From positions 186,001-250,000 of the forward strand of contig JAAXNY010000019.1 of the NCBI GenBank assembly GCA_013420905.1: 64,000 bases of DNA, written 5' to 3'. The DNA is from Collybia mongolica (Eukaryota; Basidiomycota; Agaricomycetes; Agaricales; Clitocybaceae). Shown here in pieces: positions 10,193 to 20,080 of the stretch; positions within the stretch are counted from its first letter, which is position 1; each line of letters starts with the position of its first letter. The position numbers were made by a program, and so were the translations under genes. The notes beneath the pieces are model-generated. The model was given only the letters and a program-made list of their open reading frames with translations. It was not told the DNA's origin and did no database searches.

Positions 10193-10528
10193 TCCTATAC
10201 ATTAAAACAGAATGGTGTTTTGACCCTGGCTAAGCTGACTAATAGAAAGATGACTAATATTACTAATCAACTTCAATGACTAATCAACTTGCCTCTGCTT
10301 TGAGTTTAGGTAAGCTCTGAGCACCTGATTGGTCACATGACTCTAAAACAGCACACAAATATCAATATCAATATTATTATGTATTTACCACTCTTGATAT
10401 TACTTACAAGGAATAACATTGAAATAATAATGGTGGCTATTATGTTGGAAAACTGTAGAGTTGGCAACACTGCAATAAAATATTATTTACTGCCACCCTT
10501 CGTGCCAAAGGCATGGGTACTATGCTTG
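10193..10528 (+). mobile_element. Helitron-like element H3, short
   Basis: 336 bp starting tcctatacattaaaac directly after H2 and ending tatgcttg at 10528. The host sequence resumes at 10529 with tataatttgtgtaaat, which joins exactly to the left flank at 4329 when compared with the empty copy near 11648. The 5' part has the gactaat iterations seen in H1/H2, and the 3' part has a tgcc-aaa-ggca hairpin (10503-10513). It has no coding capacity and is MITE-like in size. Confidence 0.72.
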
Positions 10529-10800
10529 TATAATTTGTGTAAATAAAATTTATATTAGTAATCTGATTAGTAATAGACTGGCCATGCAGATTCCCTGTAC
10601 TTTACACTCCCCCACATGTCCTTGCAGACTCCGCAAGGACAGCACAAAGTCCACATCGACTCTGCATGGACTCCGTGTGGACTCACTTACTTTCTTCTAT
10701 TATAAAGTACTTACTTACTCTTTTACTTACTAACAATCTATATAATTAATAGGATAAAACATATATTATTACTAAATATAATACATATATGATAAGATAA
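10529..10800. repeat. R2 repeat copy A, right arm
   Basis: It starts tataatttgtgtaaat, identical to copy B at 11648, and runs through a ttagtaatctgattagtaat block into AT-rich sequence. It contains an actttacactcccccacatg end (10599-10618) that is the inverse of the repeat ends at about 11836, 12024 and 12385. No gene is seen. Confidence 0.7.
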
Positions 10801-10809
10801 TTTAATATA

Positions 10810-11697
10810 GGTGGGGGCCCCCACCCCCCCATTGTCCTTGTCGGCCCCTGCGACGTCATCAGTGGCCTGGGTTTCAGCAGCAATGGCACTGGCCACTTTT
10901 CTTGTCATAGTCCCCATTCTCATTGTCCTTGTTGTCCTCGTGGTGGTGGTGGTTGTCTTTGTTGTAGTTGTCATTGCTGTTGTTGGTGCCGCTGCTGCTG
11001 TTGTTGCCGCAGGCCTTGTCGGCACTGTTGCTGCTGTTGCTGTTGCTGTCTTCATCATTGTTGTTGTTGTTGTTGTTGTTGTTGCCACCTTCCCCACTAT
11101 TGCTGTTGGTGGCCGTATCCTTTGTCTCGAGTTCCTGAAGTGGGGGGGGGGATGTGCTGCATGGTGAACATGTGGGTGAACAACAATGTACAACTCACCT
11201 AGTTCTACCCCTTGGGGCACCCTTTCCTCATCATCCCCTCGTTCCGCATCTGTTTCTATCCTTCACCCCACACTGCCTTGTGTGTTGTCATGTTTGTTGA
11301 TGTTGGTTGGTGTTCAATGCATTGGCATTGGTGGCATGGGTGCATTGGCATTGGTGTCAGCATTGGCAGTTTGTTGGCAGACATTGTTGATGTGGTTGAA
11401 AAGAACCAACGAAGACATGGCAATGGTAATGTGACCATTGCACGTGCCTCGTAATCATGTGACCTAAGTCCGTTGACTTGAGGCCAGTGAGCTTGTAGCT
11501 AGAAACTGTAGCTAGAAATGCCTGCCTTGCCCAGTGGTTATGACTGCCAAACATATTATGTAATGTTCGTGCCTGTACACATTTGAACCTAGTCGGATGC
11601 AAGTTTTTCACCACCGTTATGTTATGTTATTAATAACAAATAGTATATATAATTTGTGTAAATAAAATTTATATTACTAATCTGATTAGTAATTGAC
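10810..11697. repeat. R2 repeat copy B, uninterrupted at the Helitron site
   Basis: Homologous to 3525-4329 followed by 10529 onward. The junction agtata|tataattt at 11647/11648 is the empty counterpart of the Helitron array site. It holds (GTT)n at about 11059-11083 and other trinucleotide runs. The minus strand reads as low-complexity Asn/Thr/Ser-rich peptide with frame breaks. It lies in direct orientation right after copy A. Confidence 0.8.
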
Positions 11698-12402
11698 TGG
11701 CCGCACGGACTCTGCAAGTTGTCCATCTGTGCTAGTCCACATGTCCGCATGATTTCACGTGAATTGATGTGGACTCGGCATGGATGCAGATTGTCATTTG
11801 ACTGAGTGTCCTGCCAAATGAGTCTGCACAGGTTATGTGGCTTAGTGTAAAGACCTCCAGATTCCGCAAGCTGTCTGTCCATGCTTGTCCATATGTCCAT
11901 GTAAAATTATGCAGATTGATGTGGACTTGACACAGACAATTGTCACTTGGCTGAGTGTCCTGCCAAATGAGTCCATGTGGACTCTGCACAGAGTCTGCGT
12001 GTCTGCATGAAGTCCACATGGGTTATGTGGCTTAGTGTAAAGACCTTGACTGACAAGCTCATATTACCAAATGGTTAATCTGCATGCTTTATGCACATGA
12101 CATGTAACCTTGAGGCCTTGTATTTGACTCTCCAAAGTATTGCATTTTTGTGCATTAAATAAGCAATGGTAACTATAATTAAGTAAGCAATCTGGACAGT
12201 CTGCATGGACTTCATGGGGAGTTGTTCCAAGCTGGGTCTGAGCATCCAAGTAACAGCATGGATTTATGGACTTAGCTTTGACTTGGCTCGGATGCAGACT
12301 GTCAATTAAACAGGGCTCCCTGCCAAACAGGGTCTGAGTCAGTCTGCAGACACCTGCATTTGTCTGTGTGGTCTGTGGCTCATGTGGCTCAGTGTAAAGT
12401 CC
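11698..12402. repeat. degenerate tandem repeats, about 155-220 bp units
   Basis: Three diverged units (about 11698-11855, 11856-12046 and 12180-12402) share the order gactctgca, gtccacatg, gactgagtgtcctgccaaa, catgtggcttagtgtaaag. Each ends with the gtgtaaag box whose inverse is found at 10599. This could be a cluster of short TIR elements or a decayed tandem array. No gene is seen. Confidence 0.6.
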
Positions 12403-12544
12403 CCAGATAAGCTACTGAGTTGGTTGTATATTTGGAATATACAAATATGGATCTACATTTTCAAGCTTGTTGATTTTTTCACACAGTCCATCTCTGAGAG
12501 TCTGAGTCCCCACTTTACCAGTTGACTTGTTTTTAAGGAACATG

Positions 12545-12787
12545 CCTAGATATATATTGTTACCTTTTGTTGGTGGATATTTGTATAGGATCTACATATA
12601 AACATCAACTTCTATTGGCATACACCATGGATATGGGTGAAGTTGTAAGGGGATCACTTGTTTGTCCACATCTAGCCATCAGAATCACTATTGCACAGCT
12701 TGCATAGCCTCACTGTTATATCTATTATTCTGACACACACTGCTTTATCCCCTTGACAGATAGTAGTTTACTCTGGACTGACATATC
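12545..12787. repeat. R1 repeat copy 2, left arm
   Basis: Matches 1-46 and 219-445 of copy 1, without the solo LTR (a single ATAGG site near 12586). It ends with ctggactgacatatc (12773-12787), the first copy of the 15-bp target duplication of LINE L2. Confidence 0.88.
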
Positions 12788-13127
12788 TTTTTTTTTTTTT
12801 TTGTCAACATTTTATATACCAACTGTACCTAATACATGCGCTGGTCACTACAAGTAGTAATTGGAGGAGTGGGGAGGGGGGGCAGAAGACAAAGCGCTGT
12901 GGAGCTGGGATGCTTGCCCGACTGAGGTCAAACTAGCGAATGGAGCCGGAGCTCATTGTACACAGGCCGGAAGGGCCAATCTACGCCAGGGGGTAGGCCC
13001 CCCACTGCAGTGCCCGCAGCGGGTGGTGGCTTCAAGTCCACCGATTATCCAGGTTTGCATGTTTGGGCAGGGAGCACCCTATAGCCATCACTTAGAACAC
13101 TGAGTACTGCCCCTAGCCTGTTTAGGG

Positions 13128-16100
13128 CTAGGGAACATCAAACGTGAAAGCACTCTCATTCTCTGAGAGGAAGTCAACCAGCCATGCATAGCACAGCTGA
13201 CGGCTGGGCTTGTCTTCCCGTCCATGTTGTGGACAGTCATATAGGACATGTTGTACAGTTTCCAGGGGAGCACCACACCTACAGGAGACAGATTCCTCTT
13301 TGAAGAATCGGGACCGGAACACCCCAATTGGAGTGTGTCCAGTGATGCATCGCACCACACGGGCGGTCAAAGCATGGCTGTGACCAGTCTTGCACATCCA
13401 CGGCCCATTGTTTACATGGGTCGGGGTGAGCAGGGTGTCCTTTTTTGCATAGAGTGTCAAGAAATTGGAGCCAATATACTTCTTGGACTGGAAGAGAGAC
13501 TTCCAGCCATCAAGCATGCGTGTGACTGCTTCACATTGTGCGAAGTCAGCAGAGATAACCAGTGCTCCACCTGTCTCAACATGAGTCAAGATGGCGCTGA
13601 TATGTGCCAGTTGGTGATCTTCAATCTCCACTCCATTTGTAATGTGGTGGAGGTGTATCTTGTGGATGGCGCAGAGCTGCAGCCAAGGCAGCAGCACATC
13701 GCACACTTTGAGGGTGGACGCTTGACCTGAGTGGTGAGATGCATCAAGGGAACGCCTAAGGGTGTTGGTGGAGTCGGAGAAGATATGGACATCATGGATG
13801 TCCTCTAGTCCGATGTCAGCTGCCTGTCAGATGCCTTCCGCAATTGCTCGCAGCTCGGCATCATCAGACGTAGAGAGGCCAGTAGCGTACCAGTCCTCAT
13901 ATAGGTCCCCGGCATGCCAGATGTGGTAGACTGCAACTGACTGCATGGGAGGGGGGGGAGTGGATGCATCAGTGACAATGCAGATGCTCCATGGGGAGTG
14001 AGAGGCCTCATCAACAGCACTCTTCAGCGATGTGATGCAGTTTTTCATGAAATCCTTGCGGTGATCACTGCCCTTGGGTGGGGGGGTGACGATATCAGAG
14101 AACTATTGGGCAAAACGACTTGGAAGTGTCATACAATGGCTTACCTGGCTTGGGTATGACCACTGTAATGGATGCTTTAAGCTCGGCAGGCCAATGGCCT
14201 GACAAGAGACAAGCGTTTGCAAGCCACAAAAGTAGTTTGCCACACCAATCATCTTGGGTGATCCGTTTAAGGTGACACCATGAGATGTGATCTGGCCCAG
14301 GGGCGGATTGATTCAAAGTGCCTGATAAGGCATCCGACATCTCAGCAGCAGAGTAGGGGACCCACACCTGAGTTGTAGGTGAGGTCCAAGCATTACCCAG
14401 CTTGTCAAGGTCAATGGGCCTATCAATAGCTGAGTTGAAGGTGGAGTGCAATGCATTCCATGGTGACTCTGTGGTGCTGCATGGCACACCTTGGTATGAG
14501 ATGGCCTCGACCGGGGGTGTCTTGCATGGGCTCACCCAGTCCATGAGATCCCATGGTCTGAGGTTAGTATTAGCAATTTTGTCGATGTGTTTGTTGAAGT
14601 GCTTTTGTTTTGCTTTACGTGTGGCAGCCTTGAAGGCCTTCCAGTCCTCTGGGAGATCAGAACTCATAGCCTCAGACCTTGTCCGGGCGCAGTCCGAGTC
14701 CCACCAAGACTTCGACTGGGTGCAAGCCTGGTTAGTCTTAGCGTGATGGGACCATGCCATTTCAAAGCCCTTAGCTATTGCCTGAGCAACTAGTTGAGTT
14801 TGTTCCACTGATATGACATCAGGGATTTGGATGAGCCCGAGAAGTAAACACACTTCTGCAAGGAAAGCAGCTTCTTCTTCGGAGTCGATTTTGATTGACA
14901 TCTTCCCTTCAGGGAACTTGACCCTAAGGGGGATGTCTAGGAGTAGAGGGAAGTGATCAGGCTCGCCCTTATCACCTATCATCAGGTCAGCTGTGTATCC
15001 CCGGAATGCCAGGACAAACACAAGGTCAAGGACTGAGCCGCGTAGAGCCACGTTATACGGCTGATGCATGACCCAATGATAGGGCCCAAAATTGTTTGCA
15101 CTTATAAAGTCAACAAGTAAGGCTATTAGTATCATTTCTAATAACCAAGTAAACAGTAATAAAGGGTTAGAGTTGAGCTCCAAGACGGCTAATCAGAGTG
15201 AACTAGTCTAATGGATAATACACTATCAGTACAGAGGACTATGAGTACGGTCTATTATTAGTCCTATTCACCATGCCTGGTTACAACCTCGGTATCTTAA
15301 TTCATAAGTAACCATTGTAGTATGATATCATTAGTCTGGGGATCATCATTAATAGGAGGAGTAATTGTAAATTCAGGACTTGCACAACCCAATCCTAGTC
15401 AGGGGCACTTGGTGTTAACTACTGGAAGAGACAGGACACCGTGAAGACAATCAGGAGAAGTAAATGACAGCGCCGCGCTGTTTTAAATAACAAAGCGCGT
15501 GGTTGGGACTTGATAAGAGTTTAGCCAGCTCTTTCAATATTTGATAAGTAACCAGTAATGGCATAATTGGCATGTATGGCGGATGCGCCAAGTTGTAGAG
15601 GACGCATCAGCATTAAATATGGATCCTTGGTGCAGGGGAGCACGGTTCTGTATAAAATTTACAATTCTGTATGATATTTAGTTTGTACACTATAAATAGA
15701 CTGTAGATGAGTAGCGCAAAGGCAAGGAATCTTGCCCTCACTTTGCGCTACTATAGAGTATACAAATCACATTTGTAAAAACACTATTGCATGCCTGAAT
15801 TAAGGCTCAGATTGCTTCAAAGTCGTCTTGATTGGAATTGTTTGAAGTAATAACAGAATTGAAGAGTCCTAGTTCACTTGGAACTTAGTACTGCATTGTC
15901 CGTTGGAATTACTAGGCACTTGGCCTTAGTGCACTTGGCACTGTTTGTTTAATAAGTTGCTTGGGCTTATAGATCTGCTTGGGATCATTAATAATTGAAC
16001 ATACACTTGGTACTCAGTCTATTGGATTGAGAGATATTATAAATATACCTAGCAAGCTTTAAACTTATGTTGAAGCTTTGTCTGAATCAAACCTGTCAAG

Positions 16101-16870
16101 AGATCATTAAAAAGGGCCTTGACTAGTATTATTCAAAGCTTAGTGCTTCTAAGCACTTGAACCTGAACTTAAAACAGGCAATTCCTACTGTTTGTGTGTT
16201 GATTGTTAGGTTTGGTGTGTGTGTGTGTAAGAGAATACATTTCATAGCATCAGCACACTTATAGCCCAGGAGCCCCCTTTCACCCAACCCAAGGGGGGGG
16301 CAATCCTCTCAAGGCTGAGGGCAGCCGCACACTCCATGAGCCTGTTGGCCATGGGGTGCTCATGATTGAGGGTAGCATCCCAATGCACTGAGGGGCAATT
16401 AAAATCACCCCCCATGTAGCTAACATCAGGGAAGTCGTCTGGGTGGTCCTCGAGGAATTGGATTGTGGATCCATTCTCATCCGAGTAGACGTTCATCAAA
16501 TGCACTAGGCTGAGGTGACCTCATACAGTGATGAGCATGACATTGTGGTGGTTAATGATGTCTGGTCGGAGCTTAGGTTTCACTGAGCGGATAGCTTGGT
16601 TGACATAGGCCATGATGTGCAGCTGATCTTCAGCTGCATCGAACCCTTTGGGGAACACGGGAATCCAGTCCGGGTGGATGGGGGGTCCCCTGATGGGGAC
16701 CCCATCTTTTTTGGTCAAGGAGGCTGTATACTGTACAGTGGCCCATGGTGGCTCCTGCAGGAAGAGAATGTCAGTGACGTCCTTACAGCATTCTAACAGG
16801 TTGACTGTCCAGTGTCATTTGTGCCTGACATTTTGGCAGTAGGTTCTGAGCATATTTACATTACAAGTTG
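13128..16870 (-). pseudogene. LINE ORF2: endonuclease, truncated RT, RNase H
   Basis: Order on the minus strand: APE-like endonuclease (ILFLQEPPW near 16760; VSYMGGDFNCPSVHWD near 16400, with the GDFN motif), linker and RT N-terminus (LRGSVLDLVF, NQSAPGPDHISW, then VVIPKPGKPLYDTSKSF at about 14100), and RNase H (CIVTDASTPPPP, AELRAIAEG, HIFSDS) with the terminal CRCGAPLETVQHVLYDCP. The frame jumps at about 14095 straight from the RT fingers to the RNase H linker, so the palm with its catalytic aspartates is missing. TGA stops are seen at about 16815, at 16521 and near 13827. The 1149-bp insertion at 15107-16255 interrupts the reading frame, which becomes continuous across it when the insertion and one target copy are ignored. 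It is not functional. Confidence 0.92.
15107..16255. mobile_element. 1149-bp insertion with 8-bp duplication, class unresolved
   Basis: Flanked by the exact octamer cacttata (15099-15106 and 16256-16263). ORF2 of the LINE reads in frame across the junction if one octamer and the insertion are set aside. There are no obvious TIRs and no protein. Inside are a TATA box (tataaata, 15691-15698) and a strong hairpin, gtagcgcaaag / ctttgcgctac (15711-15721 with 15741-15751) plus an inner ggcaag / cttgcc stem. TATA plus hairpin is LTR-like; an 8-bp duplication is typical of hAT elements. A tRNA-Arg-like D-arm (tagtctaatgg at about 15206) also raises a SINE-like origin. I cannot decide. Confidence 0.75.
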
Positions 16871-16928
16871 TACTAGACATTAATCAAGTAACTTTTTGTC
16901 AAATCGCTCAAGTACCCTCCCTGCGTCC

Positions 16929-18711
16929 TCAGAGCCTGTCTCCTGTAATGGTAGGGAAGGGGGTATTAGCAGAGGGTGCAAAGCATAAGAGCTCATTGCC
17001 TACCTTCTGGGCAGTGTACTTGGCCACTAGCCATTTGGCATCATAGTGGTGTTTCCAAAAGGAACACTTCCTGTCATCAGACTCATGGGCAAGGCCACAG
17101 TTGATGCATCGGGAGGCGTGTGGGCACTTATGACCCGCTGGTGTGGCAAGTCTTGGTGGGGTAGCCTTGGGGGTGGCCTTGCAGCACGCCGCCAGGTTGC
17201 AGTGGTTGTGGGCATCATGGGGCCCACTGCAATAGGAGCACAATTGAGCTCTGAAGGGACAGACCTCCTTGCGGTGGCCAAACCTCCAGCACTTTGTGCA
17301 GATAGGGACTCCTATCTGCTTATCAGCAGGTAGGATGGTCAAGGACTGGGACCTGAGCATGAAGCCCTTGTTCTGAAGGCTGTGGAGGTGGGTGCCTCCA
17401 TGAGAATCAGAGATGTCAAAGAACACAGTGCATGAGTCCGACATTTTGGAGTTTCTGACCATGTGGGGGAGCACCCCTTGGTACAGGTGGATTGCACCTT
17501 TCCATTTGCAGGATTCAAGGATAACCTTGACCTCCAGAGGAGTGATGGGAATGGGCTTCCCAGTCTTGTCATATGTGATGGTGGTACTGAAGAAGGGGAA
17601 GTTGGGGATGCGGAGGAAGGTCTTGGAGGACCCGACCTCAACCCATGTCTCTATTTTGGCCCCCCAAGCCTCCTTCGCCTTGGCATTGAAGAACTGGTAG
17701 AGGACCTGGAGGTTGTCTTTGGAAGGCACAGAATCCATGACAAGGGACAAACCCCCGAGATGGTTCCGTGTTTCCATCACAGCACAGATGGTTCGATGAT
17801 TAGAACCAAGAATACTGTTAATTGTCAGTATAACGGGAGCATTGTCCCAGTATACCGGCGGGGAGCAGAAGACCACAACTTCTTTCTGAGAGGAACCGTG
17901 GGTGGTGGAATGCTTCACATTGGCGCGAGCCCGTTCAGTGTTTGTGCAGGAGGTGGCAGCCCCGCATGCAACAATCTGTTGGGCTTGGATGATGGATGCA
18001 TTGGGAGCCGAGGGGAAAGACTTGGTCATCTGGACTAGTCCCTCAGCTGTGGCAGCAGCACCCTTCCTCCTCTTAGAAGGGGGAGGTTGGGGGAGAGCAG
18101 CAGCAGCAGCTGCCATAGATGCAAACAAGGCTGGGGTCGGCCGAGGGGGGGGAGGCAGAGGCCGCCTGGACGACCGAGCCGGGATAAGCTTCCTCTGGGG
18201 CCTGCAGAGACCTGCAGGATCAGAGGTAGCATTGGACGAGCGGGGGGGCCGCTGCCCTGACCCAGGAGGTCCATACTTAGGGGGGGGGAGGAGCATAAGG
18301 GGGGAGCTGGCTCTGAAGGCTGTCGATGACCTGTTGTAGGGCGGCAACTTGAGAGGTCCCATTGGCAACATGCCAGATGAGGCCGATTTCAGAGGCCAAG
18401 TATACAACCTGGAGGAGCTCAGTGGCAAAAGTGTCAGTGAGGTGTGCAGGGACGCAGTATCCCTTTTCAGTCCAGAGGTTCATAAGCTCTGTTGTGTTGT
18501 GGAGTGATGAGGTAGCTGCCTGGACGTCAATCTCCACCAATTCTTTCAAACTGGTTGGGAGGAAGGCGTCAGTGGGGTTGTCAAAGCTCTCCTGGAAGGA
18601 GTTCATCTCCACCCCCTCCAAGGTTTCCTCTTGGTTCTGGGGAGGTGGGGCTGGGGCTTTGCCTTTGGCGGATGACAATGTGACAGTGTCGTCATCTCCC
18701 ACAGTATCCAT
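16929..18711 (-). pseudogene. LINE ORF1 (gag-like, three zinc knuckles), frameshifted
   Basis: The C-terminal 499-aa frame (16929-18428) ends in three cysteine/histidine knuckles: CTKCWRFGHRKEVC (CX2CX4HX4C), then CSYCSGPHDAHNHC and CINCGLAHESDDRKC. A basic KRRKG stretch lies upstream. The N-terminal 144-aa frame (18277-18711, starting MDTVGDDDTV) joins it after a G/C homopolymer near 18277-18290, so a run-length frameshift separates them. ORF1 of Tad-like LINEs binds element RNA and forms the RNP. The split may be a real mutation or a sequencing error in the homopolymer. Confidence 0.85.
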
Positions 18712-19055
18712 TGGAGTGGAGGAATCTGTCTCCGATGCAGGTGCAGGTGTGGGTGGTCAAAAGAAGACCCGTTGTGCGATAGTAGGGAGGCCTGGGGGTC
18801 TCTGAGGAGTGGTGCTCCTGGTTGGAGCAGGGGAGGAGGACCTGCGAAGGTAGTCGCAAATGTCCAGCAGTTTTGAGGCATGTTCCGCCGATCATTGTGA
18901 TTGGCCAGGTGGGTTGTCTTTGCCCATGTCAGAGGCATAGGGCTTGGTTGGTAGAGTGTTATCGGGGGTGATCTAGGGCAGCAGAGTGCGTAGAAAAATG
19001 ATGACAACTATGACGGTGGCTGTGCACGTCGTGGTAACAAGTCAAGGGGTAGATG

Positions 19056-19417
19056 CTGGACTGACATATCACAGATGGATTGTTGCATCAGTAGAGTTGC
19101 TGATATCAGATTCTGTCGTTATTTGAGACATAGGCACAATGTACTGTACATAAGGTGCCCCTTCCTCTCCATGGAAGGGCACCTTTGCAATAGACTTGGG
19201 CTGGGTTCTCTACTCATAGTCATGCCTCTAGTGCTCTATGCTCATCCCTTCCCTGCATGGTTGTTCATACTGTGTATACTGCTCCCTGTCTGAGCCCCTT
19301 GGCAACATGACCCCTTACAGAAGTGCAACAAGTATTTTGCAAGCTCAAATGTGTGGTCATATTACATCTTCATGTTGTGTATCCATCAGGCCTTCCATGA
19401 TGTCAAGCTACTCCCTG
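19056..19417. repeat. R1 repeat copy 2, right arm
   Basis: Matches about 430-790 of copy 1, beginning with the second LINE target copy ctggactgacatatc (19056-19070). Homology stops near 19417, after ctactccctgt. Confidence 0.88.
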
Positions 19418-20080
19418 TTACAAGTTCTTTAGTTTACTAAAGGTGAGTTCTTTATCAACCCAGGTTTCAGGCAAAAATTTGATTCATTCATTCATTGATT
19501 CATATTTCAACACTGTGGGAAAATTTTTCCATAATGGGATTTTTCTTCTCTTATGGCTTTTTACAGCATTTCTCCACAAATACAAAGTATTGTGACATAA
19601 TTTGCATGTATTTGGGATGCTTACATAATGCTTTTGATGATGCCATCAAAATTATGCATATCTAATATTTCAAAGCGTCACATTTCAAAATTTATTTTGT
19701 GTTTTTCTCCATAACCAGTAAAGCTATTAACTTTGTTTTTATATGTTTGAAATGTACAAACATGGCTCTACAATTTCCTTGTTGAGCAAATTTTGCCCAC
19801 AGTCTATTTTGAGCAAAATATTAGAAATGTCCAGATTCAGCTAGTTTTGAAGGTCTGTATATTATATCAGGGGTGAACAAACATCTTATAACAACAATGA
19901 CCCTTACCAAACATGACCCTTGTGGGAAATTACACTAAACATTGGAATAATCAACAACTACTACTATATTTACCTGAAACACAAAGAGGATTGAATTCTC
20001 TATTTATTGACATATGTCACATGATCTATTCCATCACATAAGCATACCAAATACATGACAACAATCTGAATGCTTATTTA
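19418..20080. other. AT-rich sequence without a gene
   Basis: No coding potential. It contains a gtgtttttctccataaccag segment (about 19700) also found near 21745, and a gtttgaaatgtacaaacatgg stretch resembling 12430-12460, so it is probably more decayed repeat DNA. Confidence 0.5.

Larger units (their letters stand above)
12788..19055 (-). mobile_element. Tad-like LINE (L2), nearly full length but broken
   Basis: A 6268-bp insertion on the minus strand. It is bounded by an exact 15-bp duplication ctggactgacatatc (12773-12787 and 19056-19070), with a poly(A) tail seen as 15 T at 12788-12802. R1 copy 1 shows the undisrupted target. From 5' to 3' it carries ORF1 (CCHC gag-like), then ORF2 with APE-type endonuclease, the N-terminal part of reverse transcriptase and RNase H. 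The RT core is deleted, a 1149-bp element sits inside ORF2, and several stops and frameshifts are present. The 3' UTR is about 325 bp. Confidence 0.95.

Noticed and set aside
10595..12402. One large TIR transposon bounded by actttacact and its inverse
   Set aside because: The right-end box occurs three times and the interval includes R2 copy B; a cluster of short repeats explains it better.
15107..16255. Assignment as a copia solo LTR on the basis of the tggagctcaactc sequence next to it (PBS-like)
   Set aside because: The duplicated octamer places the borders elsewhere and the ends are not TG...CA; the PBS-like string lies inside the element.
17463..18339. Plus-strand frames of 145-191 aa inside LINE ORF1
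   Set aside because: Mirror frames of the minus-strand gag-like ORF, whose zinc knuckles identify the true strand.
12788..19055. Intact LINE able to move by itself
   Set aside because: The RT palm is missing, ORF1 is frameshifted, stops are present in ORF2 and a 1149-bp insertion interrupts it.
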